A DNA stretch of 64,000 nucleotides from Hoeflea prorocentri (GCF_027944115.1 NZ_JAPJZI010000001.1:3782001-3846000), one strand, 5' to 3'; shown: positions 6,766-14,818, counted from the first letter of the stretch. Numbers and translations: made by a program. The notes: generated from the letters alone by a model not told the origin.

Positions 6766-9006
6766 CTAGACAGATTGAAGCGCGCGCAGAATGTCGACCA
6801 AGCCATTACCCTGAAAATACCGTTCACGCTGCAGGTCAGTTGCCGTTTCACAAAGTATGCGTTTGATACGCTCAGGCTGCGCAATGAGTTCGGTGTGACG
6901 TGCCATCAGCATGGCTGATGCGCCGCTTACATGGGGCGCCGCCATGCTGGTCCCATCCTTGTATTCAGCCCTGTTGTGAGGCGTCGGGCCGTAGATCTTC
7001 TCTCCCGGAGCAACAACATCCGGTTTAAGCCGCCCGTCACCCGTGGGACCGCGGCTCGAGAAATAGCTGACGCCATATTCGTGAGGTCTTTTGCGATGCG
7101 TTGCTCCAACGGTTATCACGCTGTTGGCGTTGCCCGGATCCGTAATGGATACGGAACGATAACTATCTGTAGATCGAACTTCCTCGAACTCCTGCATCTC
7201 GAAACCTCGATTGCCCGCCGCAGCGACGATGACCATGCCCGCCGCCACCGCTTCATCGCATTCATCACAAATCGGGGTTCGCCCGCACGCAAACCGTCGA
7301 ACCTCGTGAATCAGCGACAGGCTTAGATTCGCACCGTGAACCTGCATCGTGCCGGCCCTGGAGTTCATCCAGCGCAGATACTGGATGGCTGCCAATAGCT
7401 CAAATTCATCGGTACGCCCGTCGTCACGGAACACACGTACGTCAATCATATTGATGTCGGGACACACCCCGCGCAATTTCCTGGTGCGAGAATGGAGCGG
7501 TTCCTTGTTTTCGTGATCGAGGTTTTCGATCCAGTCAGCGCCCAGAATACCCGCAACGTGGGTACCGTGATCGTTTTCCGGAACGTCGGGATTATGATCA
7601 ACGATAGCATCTTCCAAATCCTGCCAACTGATGTCCTTGCCACCTTTGATTCGGCGCTTGAGTTCGTTGAGCAGCTTTTTTGCGGCTTGGCGCTTCTTGG
7701 CTTTGCCTTTGCCGGCCATTCTACGAGATATTTCCTCAAGTACATTTGCTTCTCGCTTGTTCGCCACCTCGTCTTCAAGGTCCATCTCAATGTCATAATC
7801 GAGAAGTTCACGCAGTCGCGTGAAATCAAGGGTTTTGACGATCCGGGTCTCAGTCAGATCCTCGAGGCGAAGTTCGCCTTCTGCATGTTCGGGTTGTTCA
7901 GCAGCGTGAAGCGCTTTCCGGCGGGCGATATTGAGCTTTTCACGTACTTCCTTTTCGTGTTGTGGGGTAAGTCGTTTGAAGGCGTGATGGTTGGGGTCGA
8001 TTCCACTGTCAATCACAGCCCAGGTTATGTTTTCGCAAGATATGTCAAACAACCGGATGGCTGCGTCTGCCTTTACGGTCAGTGAAGATTTGTTCACGGC
8101 CAGCCGAATCGGGCGATTTTTGGTTACACGCCAAATATACTTTTCCTTCGGATAGTCGTTGTTCTTTGTCCAATTGCGATAGAGGTTCGTAAAAGCCTTT
8201 ACGACCTCCCGTCGAGCCATCTGTGAATCTTCGAGCTCGACATCAAGGAGCTTTTGGCGCCTCATGGCCTCTTCGGAGTTCTCGATTAGGTCAGGATCCT
8301 CACGCTCCCGTTGAAGCAGAGAAAACTCCTTTTCAAAGACCCCGCTCAATTGATCATCCTGCTCGAGAAGCTTGCACTCTCGTGTGAAGCAATTTGCTAT
8401 AAGCCCCGCGATGCGAACCAGCCAAGCCAGGTCGGGGGGGATATCCCGGATGTATCTCTTACGCTTCGCATTGCCGCTGATAAGGCCCTCATTTTCAACG
8501 GTCGAACTAACCCGCCGCCGTATCACCCACAACGCGTCATACAGGTCCCGTTCTCGCCCGCCCTTTTGATCCGGTTGCGGGAATGGCCTCCATTCGGCAA
8601 CATTGGCCTCTTTCATCGTGTGCTCAAGGGCGCGAAGACGATCATAGGTTTCGTGCCACCATTGCGTAAGCGGCAAAACAATGCGCATCAGTTCATCAAA
8701 ATAAATACGCACAGCAATCTGACCGGGAATATAGGAGATGCGCGGCCGCTCCCCGAGAGGCTCGCCAGCCTCCTTCTTCTTTTTCCGATAGATATTCAAC
8801 ATCTCACGTATCTTTTGGGCGGCTTGTCCCGTGCCGCCTTCTTCCGCGCTTGTAAGAATTAGTTCATGTTGCCGGTTAGGCTCCATGGCAAAGGCCAACC
8901 ACACATTTGGTAGGATCGGGCTGTCTTGAGTAAACCTCAATCCGCCAGGTGTTTCGAAAAGAAGACTGTTGGCGAAAGCTGATCTTCGCTTGATAAGTTC
9001 GTCCAT
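6766..9006 (-). CDS. Cytosolic subtilisin-like (S8) serine protease with large insert
   Basis: This 746-residue protein carries a complete subtilase triad: Asp333 in 'AVIDSGID', His480 in 'DHGTHVAG' and Ser687 in 'GTSMAAPHVSG', with the oxyanion Asn599 in 'AAAGNRG'. The Asp and His are 147 residues apart, far more than in ordinary subtilisins (about 32). The extra stretch (about 345-465) is rich in Lys, Arg and Glu and probably helical. Residues 1-320 form a charged N-terminal region that I do not recognise and that does not look like an I9 propeptide. There is no signal peptide, so it should act inside the cell. It is the first gene of the three-gene operon. A regulatory N-terminus that gates proteolysis is an inference. 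Confidence 0.88.
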   Translation of the reverse strand: MDELIKRRSAFANSLLFETPGGLRFTQDSPILPNVWLAFAMEPNRQHELILTSAEEGGTGQAAQKIREMLNIYRKKKKEAGEPLGERPRISYIPGQIAVRIYFDELMRIVLPLTQWWHETYDRLRALEHTMKEANVAEWRPFPQPDQKGGRERDLYDALWVIRRRVSSTVENEGLISGNAKRKRYIRDIPPDLAWLVRIAGLIANCFTRECKLLEQDDQLSGVFEKEFSLLQREREDPDLIENSEEAMRRQKLLDVELEDSQMARREVVKAFTNLYRNWTKNNDYPKEKYIWRVTKNRPIRLAVNKSSLTVKADAAIRLFDISCENITWAVIDSGIDPNHHAFKRLTPQHEKEVREKLNIARRKALHAAEQPEHAEGELRLEDLTETRIVKTLDFTRLRELLDYDIEMDLEDEVANKREANVLEEISRRMAGKGKAKKRQAAKKLLNELKRRIKGGKDISWQDLEDAIVDHNPDVPENDHGTHVAGILGADWIENLDHENKEPLHSRTRKLRGVCPDINMIDVRVFRDDGRTDEFELLAAIQYLRWMNSRAGTMQVHGANLSLSLIHEVRRFACGRTPICDECDEAVAAGMVIVAAAGNRGFEMQEFEEVRSTDSYRSVSITDPGNANSVITVGATHRKRPHEYGVSYFSSRGPTGDGRLKPDVVAPGEKIYGPTPHNRAEYKDGTSMAAPHVSGASAMLMARHTELIAQPERIKRILCETATDLQRERYFQGNGLVDILRALQSV

Positions 9007-9388
9007 GCCATACCCGTTTTCTGTGAAATCAAATCTACAAGGTCTTGGCGATCGATTGTATTATTTATCAAATATCAATTTATAATAGAATTTCCTAAAA
9101 TGAAACATCAAACCTCATCTGACGAAACTGTTTTAGAATTAATGTCTGTTTCTGTTGAAAAACTAACTTTCCGAAATGACAGAGATGCGATTCATTATTT
9201 TCACTTTAAAGCAATTGTTCAGGTATCGGTTTCACTGCAACAGTTGAAGTGGCGTCAGTGTACCCTGCGCCATAACCACACAGGTCCAGCGAATTCAGCA
9301 GGAGACCACCGCCTCTGCCTCTTAGATCGGTACCTGTTCATTGACACCCCTCTCAACCAACGGAAGATGGTGCTTCGTTCGTTCTGTC
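9007..9388. promoter_or_regulatory. AT-rich leader of the protease operon and adjoining non-coding DNA
   Basis: About the first 100 bases upstream of the protease start (9010-9110) are strongly AT-rich, with several TATAAT-like and TTGATA-like words on the minus strand, so the operon promoter is probably here; I cannot choose one -10/-35 pair with confidence. From about 9110 to 9388 I see no convincing gene. The open frame that begins at 9100 on the plus strand has no recognisable protein features. Confidence 0.4.
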
Positions 9389-9556
9389 GGCTTCGATTTC
9401 GACCAGGAAATCAGCCAGCATCTAATGCCTGCATTGCAACCCTGCAAATATCTGTTCGGCGCGCACCGGCCGGCCCGGAAGGATTATCTTCTCGGGCCGA
9501 ACGCATCGCGCGTCGTGCGGCACGCGAAACGGTCCGTTCTGGTGGTGCGCCATTGG
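9389..9556 (+). pseudogene. In-frame fused scar of a TRAP permease 3' end and a Usp 3' end
   Basis: Bases 9389-9457 match permease codons at 3379-3447 (8 mismatches in 69 by hand count). Bases 9458-9556 match Usp codons at 3888-3986 (17 mismatches in 99). The roughly 440 bases between the two in the intact locus are missing, and the join falls on a codon boundary in the same frame. Of 13 changed sense codons in the Usp part, 10 are silent, so the source gene evolved under protein-level selection before it decayed. The Usp stop TAA has become TGG. No start codon or ribosome site belongs to it, so it is a relic and not a gene. Confidence 0.8.
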
Positions 9557-9604
9557 AACATTTGTCTGGCCGACGTCCAAGGCACGGTCAGGAGTCGCAG
9601 TTTG

Positions 9605-10189
9605 CTACTGGCTTACCAGCCGCAGAGCGCCAGCTTTCAGGGCTTTCAGGGCGTTCGCATCGTAAGTACCCCGCGCCAGGACCCGCAGGGCGACTACCAA
9701 AGACAGGAGCGCCTTTGCGGTTTCATCAGCGTTGACCGTTTCGGGGATCTGGCCGGTCTCTTTTCCCTTTACGATCAGCTGACGGAAGAAATCCTCGAAC
9801 TCACCGAGAGCACCGGTCACCATGACCTGCACATCCTGTGTGTGGTTCGGCAGTTCCAAAGCCGTGTTGATCAGCAGACATCCCTTTTGCTGCTTGTCCG
9901 CTTCGGTTTCCGCGATCAGGCCATCAAATAGCTGTTCAATCGCCCCAACCGGATCGTCGAGCTTGGCGAGCTGCGCGAGGATCGCACTCCGATTGAGGGT
10001 GTCGTAACGAAGCAAGGCCCGGTCAAAGAGCGCCTTCTTGCTTCCAAATGCATTGTAAAGGCTACCCTTGTTGATCCCCATGCCCTCGATGAGATCGGCC
10101 ATGGAGGTTCCTTCATAGCCTTTTTTCCAAAAGACCGTGATCGCTTTATCTGTTGCCTCATCGAGATCGAACGATTTTTCCCAGGGCAT
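9605..10189 (-). CDS. TetR/AcrR-family transcriptional regulator
   Basis: This 194-residue regulator begins with a TetR DNA-binding domain: 'AITVFWKKGYEGTSMADL' and 'GINKGSLYNAFGSKKALF' form the helix-turn-helix around residues 15-55. The C-terminal part is the ligand-binding and dimerisation domain. ATG 10189 is preceded by AAGGA. The gene is divergent from the AhpD-like gene, and three copies of an ACCGATCGGT-type site lie between them, so it very probably represses both itself and the AhpD / dehalogenase genes. The inducer is unknown; regulators of this subgroup often answer to electrophiles or halogenated or aromatic compounds, which would suit a dehalogenase neighbour. Confidence 0.9.
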   Translation of the reverse strand: MPWEKSFDLDEATDKAITVFWKKGYEGTSMADLIEGMGINKGSLYNAFGSKKALFDRALLRYDTLNRSAILAQLAKLDDPVGAIEQLFDGLIAETEADKQQKGCLLINTALELPNHTQDVQVMVTGALGEFEDFFRQLIVKGKETGQIPETVNADETAKALLSLVVALRVLARGTYDANALKALKAGALRLVSQ

Positions 10190-10232
10190 GACGAATCCTT
10201 ACGCAGTCGGTGCAGCATTTATATAGGTGTTT

Positions 10233-10317
10233 AGACCGATCGTTCAATAAAATTTCAAAAGGGTCTTGACCGATCGGTTTAAACTTCTTAAATGGGTTTA
10301 TACCGATTGGTTTAAAC
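10233..10317. promoter_or_regulatory. Three spaced TetR operators
   Basis: Three copies of one palindromic word occur between the divergent TetR and AhpD-like genes: ACCGATCGTT at 10235-10244, ACCGATCGGT at 10269-10278 and ACCGATTGGT at 10302-10311. The centres are 34 and 33 bases apart, close to three helical turns, so bound dimers would sit on one face of the DNA. The last two share the tail TTTAAAC. Confidence 0.75.
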
Positions 10318-10337
10318 AAATTAAAAGGACCTTCACC

Positions 10338-10904
10338 ATGACCGACTTCACGACCCATACACCGGCCACGGCACCTGCCGCCTCCAAGCCACTCTTAGAG
10401 GGCGCGCAAGCAGCCTACGGCTTTGTCCCGAACCTTCTTGGCACGATGGCCGAAGCCCCGGCCATGCTAGAGGGTTACATGACCCTTGCCGGCATCTTCG
10501 ACAAATCCGAGCTGTCGGAAACCGAACGCCAGATCATCCTGATGACGAACAATCGTCTGAACGGCTGCACCTACTGCATGGCGGCGCATACCTCGCTGTC
10601 GCAGATGGCGAAAGTCCCGGCCGATGTCATTGAGGCTTTGCGCGCCGGCACTGAAATTGCCGATGCCAAACTTGAGGCACTGCGCCAGTTTGCCATCACC
10701 ATAAACGAGACGCGCGGCTGGCCTTCCGAGAACGCTGTCAGCGCATTCCTTGATGCCGGCTACAGCAGGCAGACCATCCTCGAAGTGATCCTCGGCACCG
10801 CGCTGAAGGTCATGTCGAACTACACCAACCATGTCGCGGAGACAGAGGTAGACCAGGCGTTCGCAGCCAATGTCTGGAGCAACCCGGCCAATCAAGCGGC
10901 CTAG
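10338..10904 (+). CDS. Carboxymuconolactone decarboxylase / AhpD-like protein
   Basis: This 188-residue cytosolic protein belongs to the AhpD-like branch of the carboxymuconolactone decarboxylase family. The redox centre is 'CTYCMAAH' with Cys77, Cys80 and His84, preceded by the family's 'ETERQIILM' helix. Members reduce peroxides or other electrophiles using the CxxC pair. I choose ATG 10338 because AAAAGGA lies just upstream; the longer frame from 10266 would run through the operators. It is the first gene rightwards of the TetR operators and is followed 73 bases later by the dehalogenase gene, so the two are probably co-regulated. Confidence 0.88.
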   Translation: MTDFTTHTPATAPAASKPLLEGAQAAYGFVPNLLGTMAEAPAMLEGYMTLAGIFDKSELSETERQIILMTNNRLNGCTYCMAAHTSLSQMAKVPADVIEALRAGTEIADAKLEALRQFAITINETRGWPSENAVSAFLDAGYSRQTILEVILGTALKVMSNYTNHVAETEVDQAFAANVWSNPANQAA

Positions 10905-10977
10905 TAACAGCCAAGGGCGGGTCCGCGCTTTCTCCCGGTGCGGATACGCCAAACCCCCAATTCAAAGGACCGATCCA

Positions 10978-11985
10978 ATGAAACACTCTTCACGTTTTCT
11001 GGCCGCGGCAGCGGCAGCAACCATGATATTCATTCCGTTGGCCTCTGCCCAGGAAGCCAACCCCTATGCAGACTTTAAAATTCCACCGGCCGAGGTGTCT
11101 TCGGACTTCCCGTACGAACACAAATTCGTGGAAATTCTTGGCTCCAGGATGGCCTATGTCGATGAGGGCGACGGCGATCCCATCCTGTTTCTTCACGGAC
11201 AGCCGACCTCGTCCTATTTGTGGCGCAACATCATGCCCTTTGTCGAAGGCAAGGGCCGCATTATCGCTCCGGACAATATCGGCTTCGGCAAGTCCGACCA
11301 GCCGGATCTGGATTATACATTCCTCGATCACTACAGATATTTTGAAGCCTTCGTGGAAGAACTCGGCCTGAAAGACATTACGCTGGTCGTTCACGACTGG
11401 GGCTCGGGCCTCGGACTTCACTATGCTGCTGAGCACCCCGACAACGTCAAAGGCATCGTGACCATGGAAGCCCTGATCGCGCCAATCCTGCCTGCCGTCA
11501 GTTATGAAGCCATGCCGAAGGAGCTGGGCGGTTTCTTCAGCTTCGTGCGCAGTCCGGAGGGCCGCAAACTAATCGTCGAAGGCAATGGCTGGTTGACGGG
11601 AGACGGGTTTCTGACAGGCTTTACGGACCGCCCTTTGGCTGATGAGGCGCTGCGTACCTATCAGGCTCCGCACACCACCGAGAAGTCCCGCGTGCAGGTC
11701 AATCAGTGGCCGAACGAAATCCCGATCGGCGGGGAGCCGGCCACGACAACGCAAATCATCGGCAACTACAACGCGTTTCTGGAAAAAACGGATATTCCAT
11801 GGCTGTTCCTCTACGCTTCGCCAGGCGCAACAGCACCGGAAGCCGCTGCTGACTACTGGGCCGAGCGCGCAAAGAACATCGAGACGGTCTATATCGGTCA
11901 TGGCCTGCACTATGTTCAGGAAGACCAGCCCTACGCAATCGGCCGGGCGATCGCCGACTGGTATCGCCGTCTGGACGGGAATTGA
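10978..11985 (+). CDS. Exported haloalkane dehalogenase-type alpha/beta hydrolase
   Basis: This 335-residue protein has the haloalkane dehalogenase pattern: nucleophile Asp140 followed by halide-binding Trp141 in 'VVHDWGSG', acid Glu164 in 'TMEAL' (the HLD-II position) and base His311 in 'GLHYVQED'. Such enzymes replace a carbon-bound halogen with hydroxyl. The oxyanion motif reads H-G-Q-P, with Gln75 where HLD-II enzymes usually have Asn. Residues 1-24 form a Sec signal peptide ending 'PLASA', so the enzyme should be periplasmic. ATG 978 bases into the 10-kb interval (10978) is supported by AAAGGA upstream; the frame open from 10870 would overlap the AhpD-like gene. An epoxide hydrolase is the main alternative, but Trp after the nucleophile favours dehalogenase. 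Confidence 0.85.
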   Translation: MKHSSRFLAAAAAATMIFIPLASAQEANPYADFKIPPAEVSSDFPYEHKFVEILGSRMAYVDEGDGDPILFLHGQPTSSYLWRNIMPFVEGKGRIIAPDNIGFGKSDQPDLDYTFLDHYRYFEAFVEELGLKDITLVVHDWGSGLGLHYAAEHPDNVKGIVTMEALIAPILPAVSYEAMPKELGGFFSFVRSPEGRKLIVEGNGWLTGDGFLTGFTDRPLADEALRTYQAPHTTEKSRVQVNQWPNEIPIGGEPATTTQIIGNYNAFLEKTDIPWLFLYASPGATAPEAAADYWAERAKNIETVYIGHGLHYVQEDQPYAIGRAIADWYRRLDGN

Positions 11986-12080
11986 GAAAAATAGCGTTTC
12001 GGGTGGACCCGGCTTTGATATGCTGGGTCCACTTCACGTCAAAGCTTTCGAACAATTGGCACTTATGAAAGAGAAATCAG

Positions 12081-12629
12081 ATGCTGCTTGATACTCCCAT
12101 TTGTGATTTTGGCTGGAAAGGCCCGGATTTCACGCTGAAGGATGCCCATGGCAACTCGTTCACGATGAGCGATCATCTGGGCGAAAACGGCCTGCTGATC
12201 GCATTTGTTTGCAACCATTGCCCCTATGTACAGGCGATTGGTCACCGGCTGGCTGAGGACGCTGCGATGCTGAAGTCTGAAGGCATCAATGTGCTTGCCG
12301 TCATGTCCAATGATTATCGGAAGGTGCCGAGTGACGGCCCTGAATTCATGCCGCAATTTGCCGCAAAACATGGTTGGACGTTTCCGTACCTGATCGATGA
12401 AGACCAAAGTGTCGGCAAATCCTATGACGCCGTGTGCACCCCGGATTTCTTCGGTTTCAACAAGAACGGAGAACTGCACTATCGCGGACGTCTGGACGAT
12501 GCCGGGATGGGTGATGCAAGCAGCCGCGAACGCGAGCTGGTCAATGCCATGCTGCAAATCGCCCGGACCGGCGAAGGCCCCAGGGAACAGACCCCGTCCA
12601 TGGGATGCTCCATTAAATGGAGTGACTAG
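12081..12629 (+). CDS. Thioredoxin-like (AhpC/TSA-type) protein
   Basis: This 182-residue cytosolic protein has a redoxin fold with the active pair Cys44 and Cys47 in 'CNHCPYV', a signature of a thioredoxin-like family common in bacteria whose partner is not well defined. The C-terminus 'TPSMGCSIKW' is also characteristic. It likely reduces disulfides or peroxides. ATG 12081 follows AAAGAG. Scars resembling its 5' end (4129-4250) and possibly its 3' end (17631-17663) occur elsewhere in the window. It sits 95 bases after the dehalogenase and ends before a hairpin. Confidence 0.88.
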   Translation: MLLDTPICDFGWKGPDFTLKDAHGNSFTMSDHLGENGLLIAFVCNHCPYVQAIGHRLAEDAAMLKSEGINVLAVMSNDYRKVPSDGPEFMPQFAAKHGWTFPYLIDEDQSVGKSYDAVCTPDFFGFNKNGELHYRGRLDDAGMGDASSRERELVNAMLQIARTGEGPREQTPSMGCSIKWSD

Positions 12630-12660
12630 CATAAACCCGAATTAGTTTGGATCCTTTGAC

Positions 12661-12691
12661 CGCCCGGACCGCCATGCCAGGGCGGTATTTT
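12661..12691 (+). terminator. Terminator after the thioredoxin-like gene
   Basis: ACCGCC at 12668 pairs with GGCGGT at 12681, followed by ATTTT; the neighbouring GACCGCC can pair alternatively with the same right arm. It lies 39 bases after the stop. Confidence 0.6.
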
Positions 12692-12806
12692 GCGCCATGC
12701 TCTGCAACACCCTGCATTCACCTGAGTAGCGGGCATCGGGTTGCGGAGAAATCCGCGGCGCGTTACCCTGAAGTAACATGACACGAAGCCATTGCTTTTC
12801 CTGCCG

Positions 12807-14357
12807 ATGGACGAAATCCGCTTTTCAGACTTCACCCTGCAACGCCGCCTCCGCCGCTTGACCAAAGACGGCGAGGAGATTGCCCTCGGCGCCCGCGCCT
12901 TCGATCTTCTCGAGCTCCTTGTCGCTCAGCGCGATACTGTCGTCGGACGCGATGAAATCATGGCGACGGTCTGGCCCGAAACCGTGGTCGGTGAGAACAA
13001 TCTGAATGTGCAAGTGGCCAATCTGCGCCGGGTGCTGGGACCGGAAGCCATCGTGACCGTTCCGGGCCGAGGCCTGCGCTTTGCTCTGGACGTCGCAACA
13101 GACGGGCCCGTGCCTCTGAGCCTGCCGGACAGGCCGTCCGTCGTTGTCCTGCCCTTTTCAGACCTCGGCACAGATCCGGAACTGGCCTGGTTGGCCGAGG
13201 GGTTTGTCGAGGACATAACAACCGAGCTTTCGCGCTTCCGCGACTTGTTCGTTGTTGCGCGCAATTCCGCCCTCCTTTATCGGCAAACACCCCGCGATCT
13301 GAGTGCCGTCTCGCGCGAGCTTGGCGTCCGGTATGTTGTGGAGGGAAGCGTAAGGGCAACGCCGGACCGCGTTCGTGTCACGGCAAAGCTAATCGACGCC
13401 ACAAACGGTGAGCAGGTATGGGCTGACAACTTTGACGGTGACTTATCGGGTCACTTCGAAACACAGGCAGAGGTGGCGCGGGCGCTGGTAACCTGCCTGG
13501 TGCCCCAGATTGGTCGCGCGGATGCCGAGCGCGAACGCGCGACACCGCCCGAAGACCTGACCGCGCATGGTCTTGCCAAACAGGCATGGTTCGCAGCCGC
13601 CGCCGGAGACATGGCCTATGATCAGGAGCCCCGCGACAGCGGCACTGCCCTTGCGCGACAGGCTCTTGAACGCGACCCCGGTTCCAGCCTTGCCTGGCGC
13701 GTTTTGGCATGGGTCGCCTGGGGCAATGCCTATCACGCGACAACGGATTCGATCCCCCGCACACTGGCCGAAGGGATTGATGCTGCAACCAAGGCCATCG
13801 CCGCCGATCCCGCCGATCATCATGCGCGGCGGCTGCGCGCGCTCCTGCATTTCATGAACCAGTCCCCGGAAACCGGCTTGCCGGAGCTTCGGCGAGCGCA
13901 CGAGATGAACCCCAACTGCAGCTCCACCCTAGCTTGGCTGGGCCTTTATGAAGGACTCCACGGTGATATCAGGCGTGGCGTGCCGCTTGCCGAGGCCGCC
14001 ATCAGGCATAGCCCGCGGGACCCGTCTCATGGATCGCACCTTGCCGCGTTGGGGTTCGCTCAGTTCGCCAACCGTGACTATGTGGCCGCTGCCGATACCG
14101 CCTCGGCGGCGCTCGCCGAATCCGCCGGCAGCGCGGTTCCTTTGGTCCTGAGCACCATCGCCAATGTTGCCGCCGGCCGGCTGGAACGGGCAACGGACGC
14201 CTTCAATCGGCTGGAGCAGATCGCACCCAAGCTCGTTGAAGTACGGCTCTCCGGGCGCTGGCTGGCAACAAACCCTGAATACCTCAAGCGGGCACATATG
14301 TTTTTCCGCATCGCCGCCGGGCTGGCATCTCCAGAAGCGGCAGAGCGGCTGCGTTAA
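12807..14357 (+). CDS. Winged-helix regulator with TolB-like middle and TPR-like C-terminus
   Basis: This 516-residue protein opens with an OmpR/CadC-type winged helix ('RAFDLLELLVAQRDTVVGRD', 'VWPETVVGENNLNVQVANLR'). The next 150 residues contain 'SVVVLPFSDLG' and 'FVEDITTELSRF', the adenylate-cyclase-associated segment that commonly follows such domains. The remaining half consists of helical TPR-like repeats. CadC-type proteins usually have a membrane helix between the DNA-binding and sensor parts; none is evident here, so this member should be a soluble regulator. ATG 12807 is preferred to the TTG at 12792 in the same frame. The target genes are unknown. Confidence 0.85.
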   Translation: MDEIRFSDFTLQRRLRRLTKDGEEIALGARAFDLLELLVAQRDTVVGRDEIMATVWPETVVGENNLNVQVANLRRVLGPEAIVTVPGRGLRFALDVATDGPVPLSLPDRPSVVVLPFSDLGTDPELAWLAEGFVEDITTELSRFRDLFVVARNSALLYRQTPRDLSAVSRELGVRYVVEGSVRATPDRVRVTAKLIDATNGEQVWADNFDGDLSGHFETQAEVARALVTCLVPQIGRADAERERATPPEDLTAHGLAKQAWFAAAAGDMAYDQEPRDSGTALARQALERDPGSSLAWRVLAWVAWGNAYHATTDSIPRTLAEGIDAATKAIAADPADHHARRLRALLHFMNQSPETGLPELRRAHEMNPNCSSTLAWLGLYEGLHGDIRRGVPLAEAAIRHSPRDPSHGSHLAALGFAQFANRDYVAAADTASAALAESAGSAVPLVLSTIANVAAGRLERATDAFNRLEQIAPKLVEVRLSGRWLATNPEYLKRAHMFFRIAAGLASPEAAERLR

Positions 14358-14818
14358 ATCAAAATCCGCAGATTTAGAACATTTTAGCCGCGTATATAGC
14401 GCGGGACGTTTGTTTTCTGGCTTTCTCAACGGACCTGACCGCTGGTGATCTCATGGTCGCCCAATGTGAGAAATTCCGATGCGCCTTCGTGACCTTACCG
14501 CCTTTTTTTCAGCATTCAGCCCGTCACCACTACCCAGTCAGTCGCAACAAACCATTTCTCCTGAAATGGACGCCAGCCTCGTTGACTTTTTCCGTGCGCC
14601 CCAGGAATTCGGCCTGCCGCCCTTTGCTCTGTGCCCGCATATGGGCACCTGGGTCACTGCCGAACTGGCTCTCGATTATGCCCTTCGGGCTGGCGGGCCG
14701 CTCGCTGACAGGCATGACGATGGCCGCAGCGACCAGGCGCACCACGCACCCTGAGCACGATGCCGCTCCTTCTGATACATTTGCAGAGCCTGATCATTTG
14801 CCTTCGGGAAAACTGCCC
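14358..14818. other. 461-base stretch without a confident gene
   Basis: Two overlapping plus-strand frames are open here. One (14479-14754) encodes 91 residues including 'FFRAPQEFGLPPFALCPHMG'. The other is an upstream extension of the cyclotransferase frame from 14453. Neither shows a family I recognise, and each has at best a weak ribosome site. The 91-residue frame could be a small gene or a decayed fragment. Confidence 0.25.

Noticed and set aside
9100-9735. 211-residue plus-strand frame next to the protease operon
   Set aside because: It runs out of frame through the permease/Usp scar and antisense to the TetR gene, with no ribosome site or family features.
9341-9931. 196-residue frame containing the permease/Usp scar, as a possible fusion gene
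   Set aside because: The part after the scar is antisense to the TetR gene and there is no start signal. It is better read as a relic.
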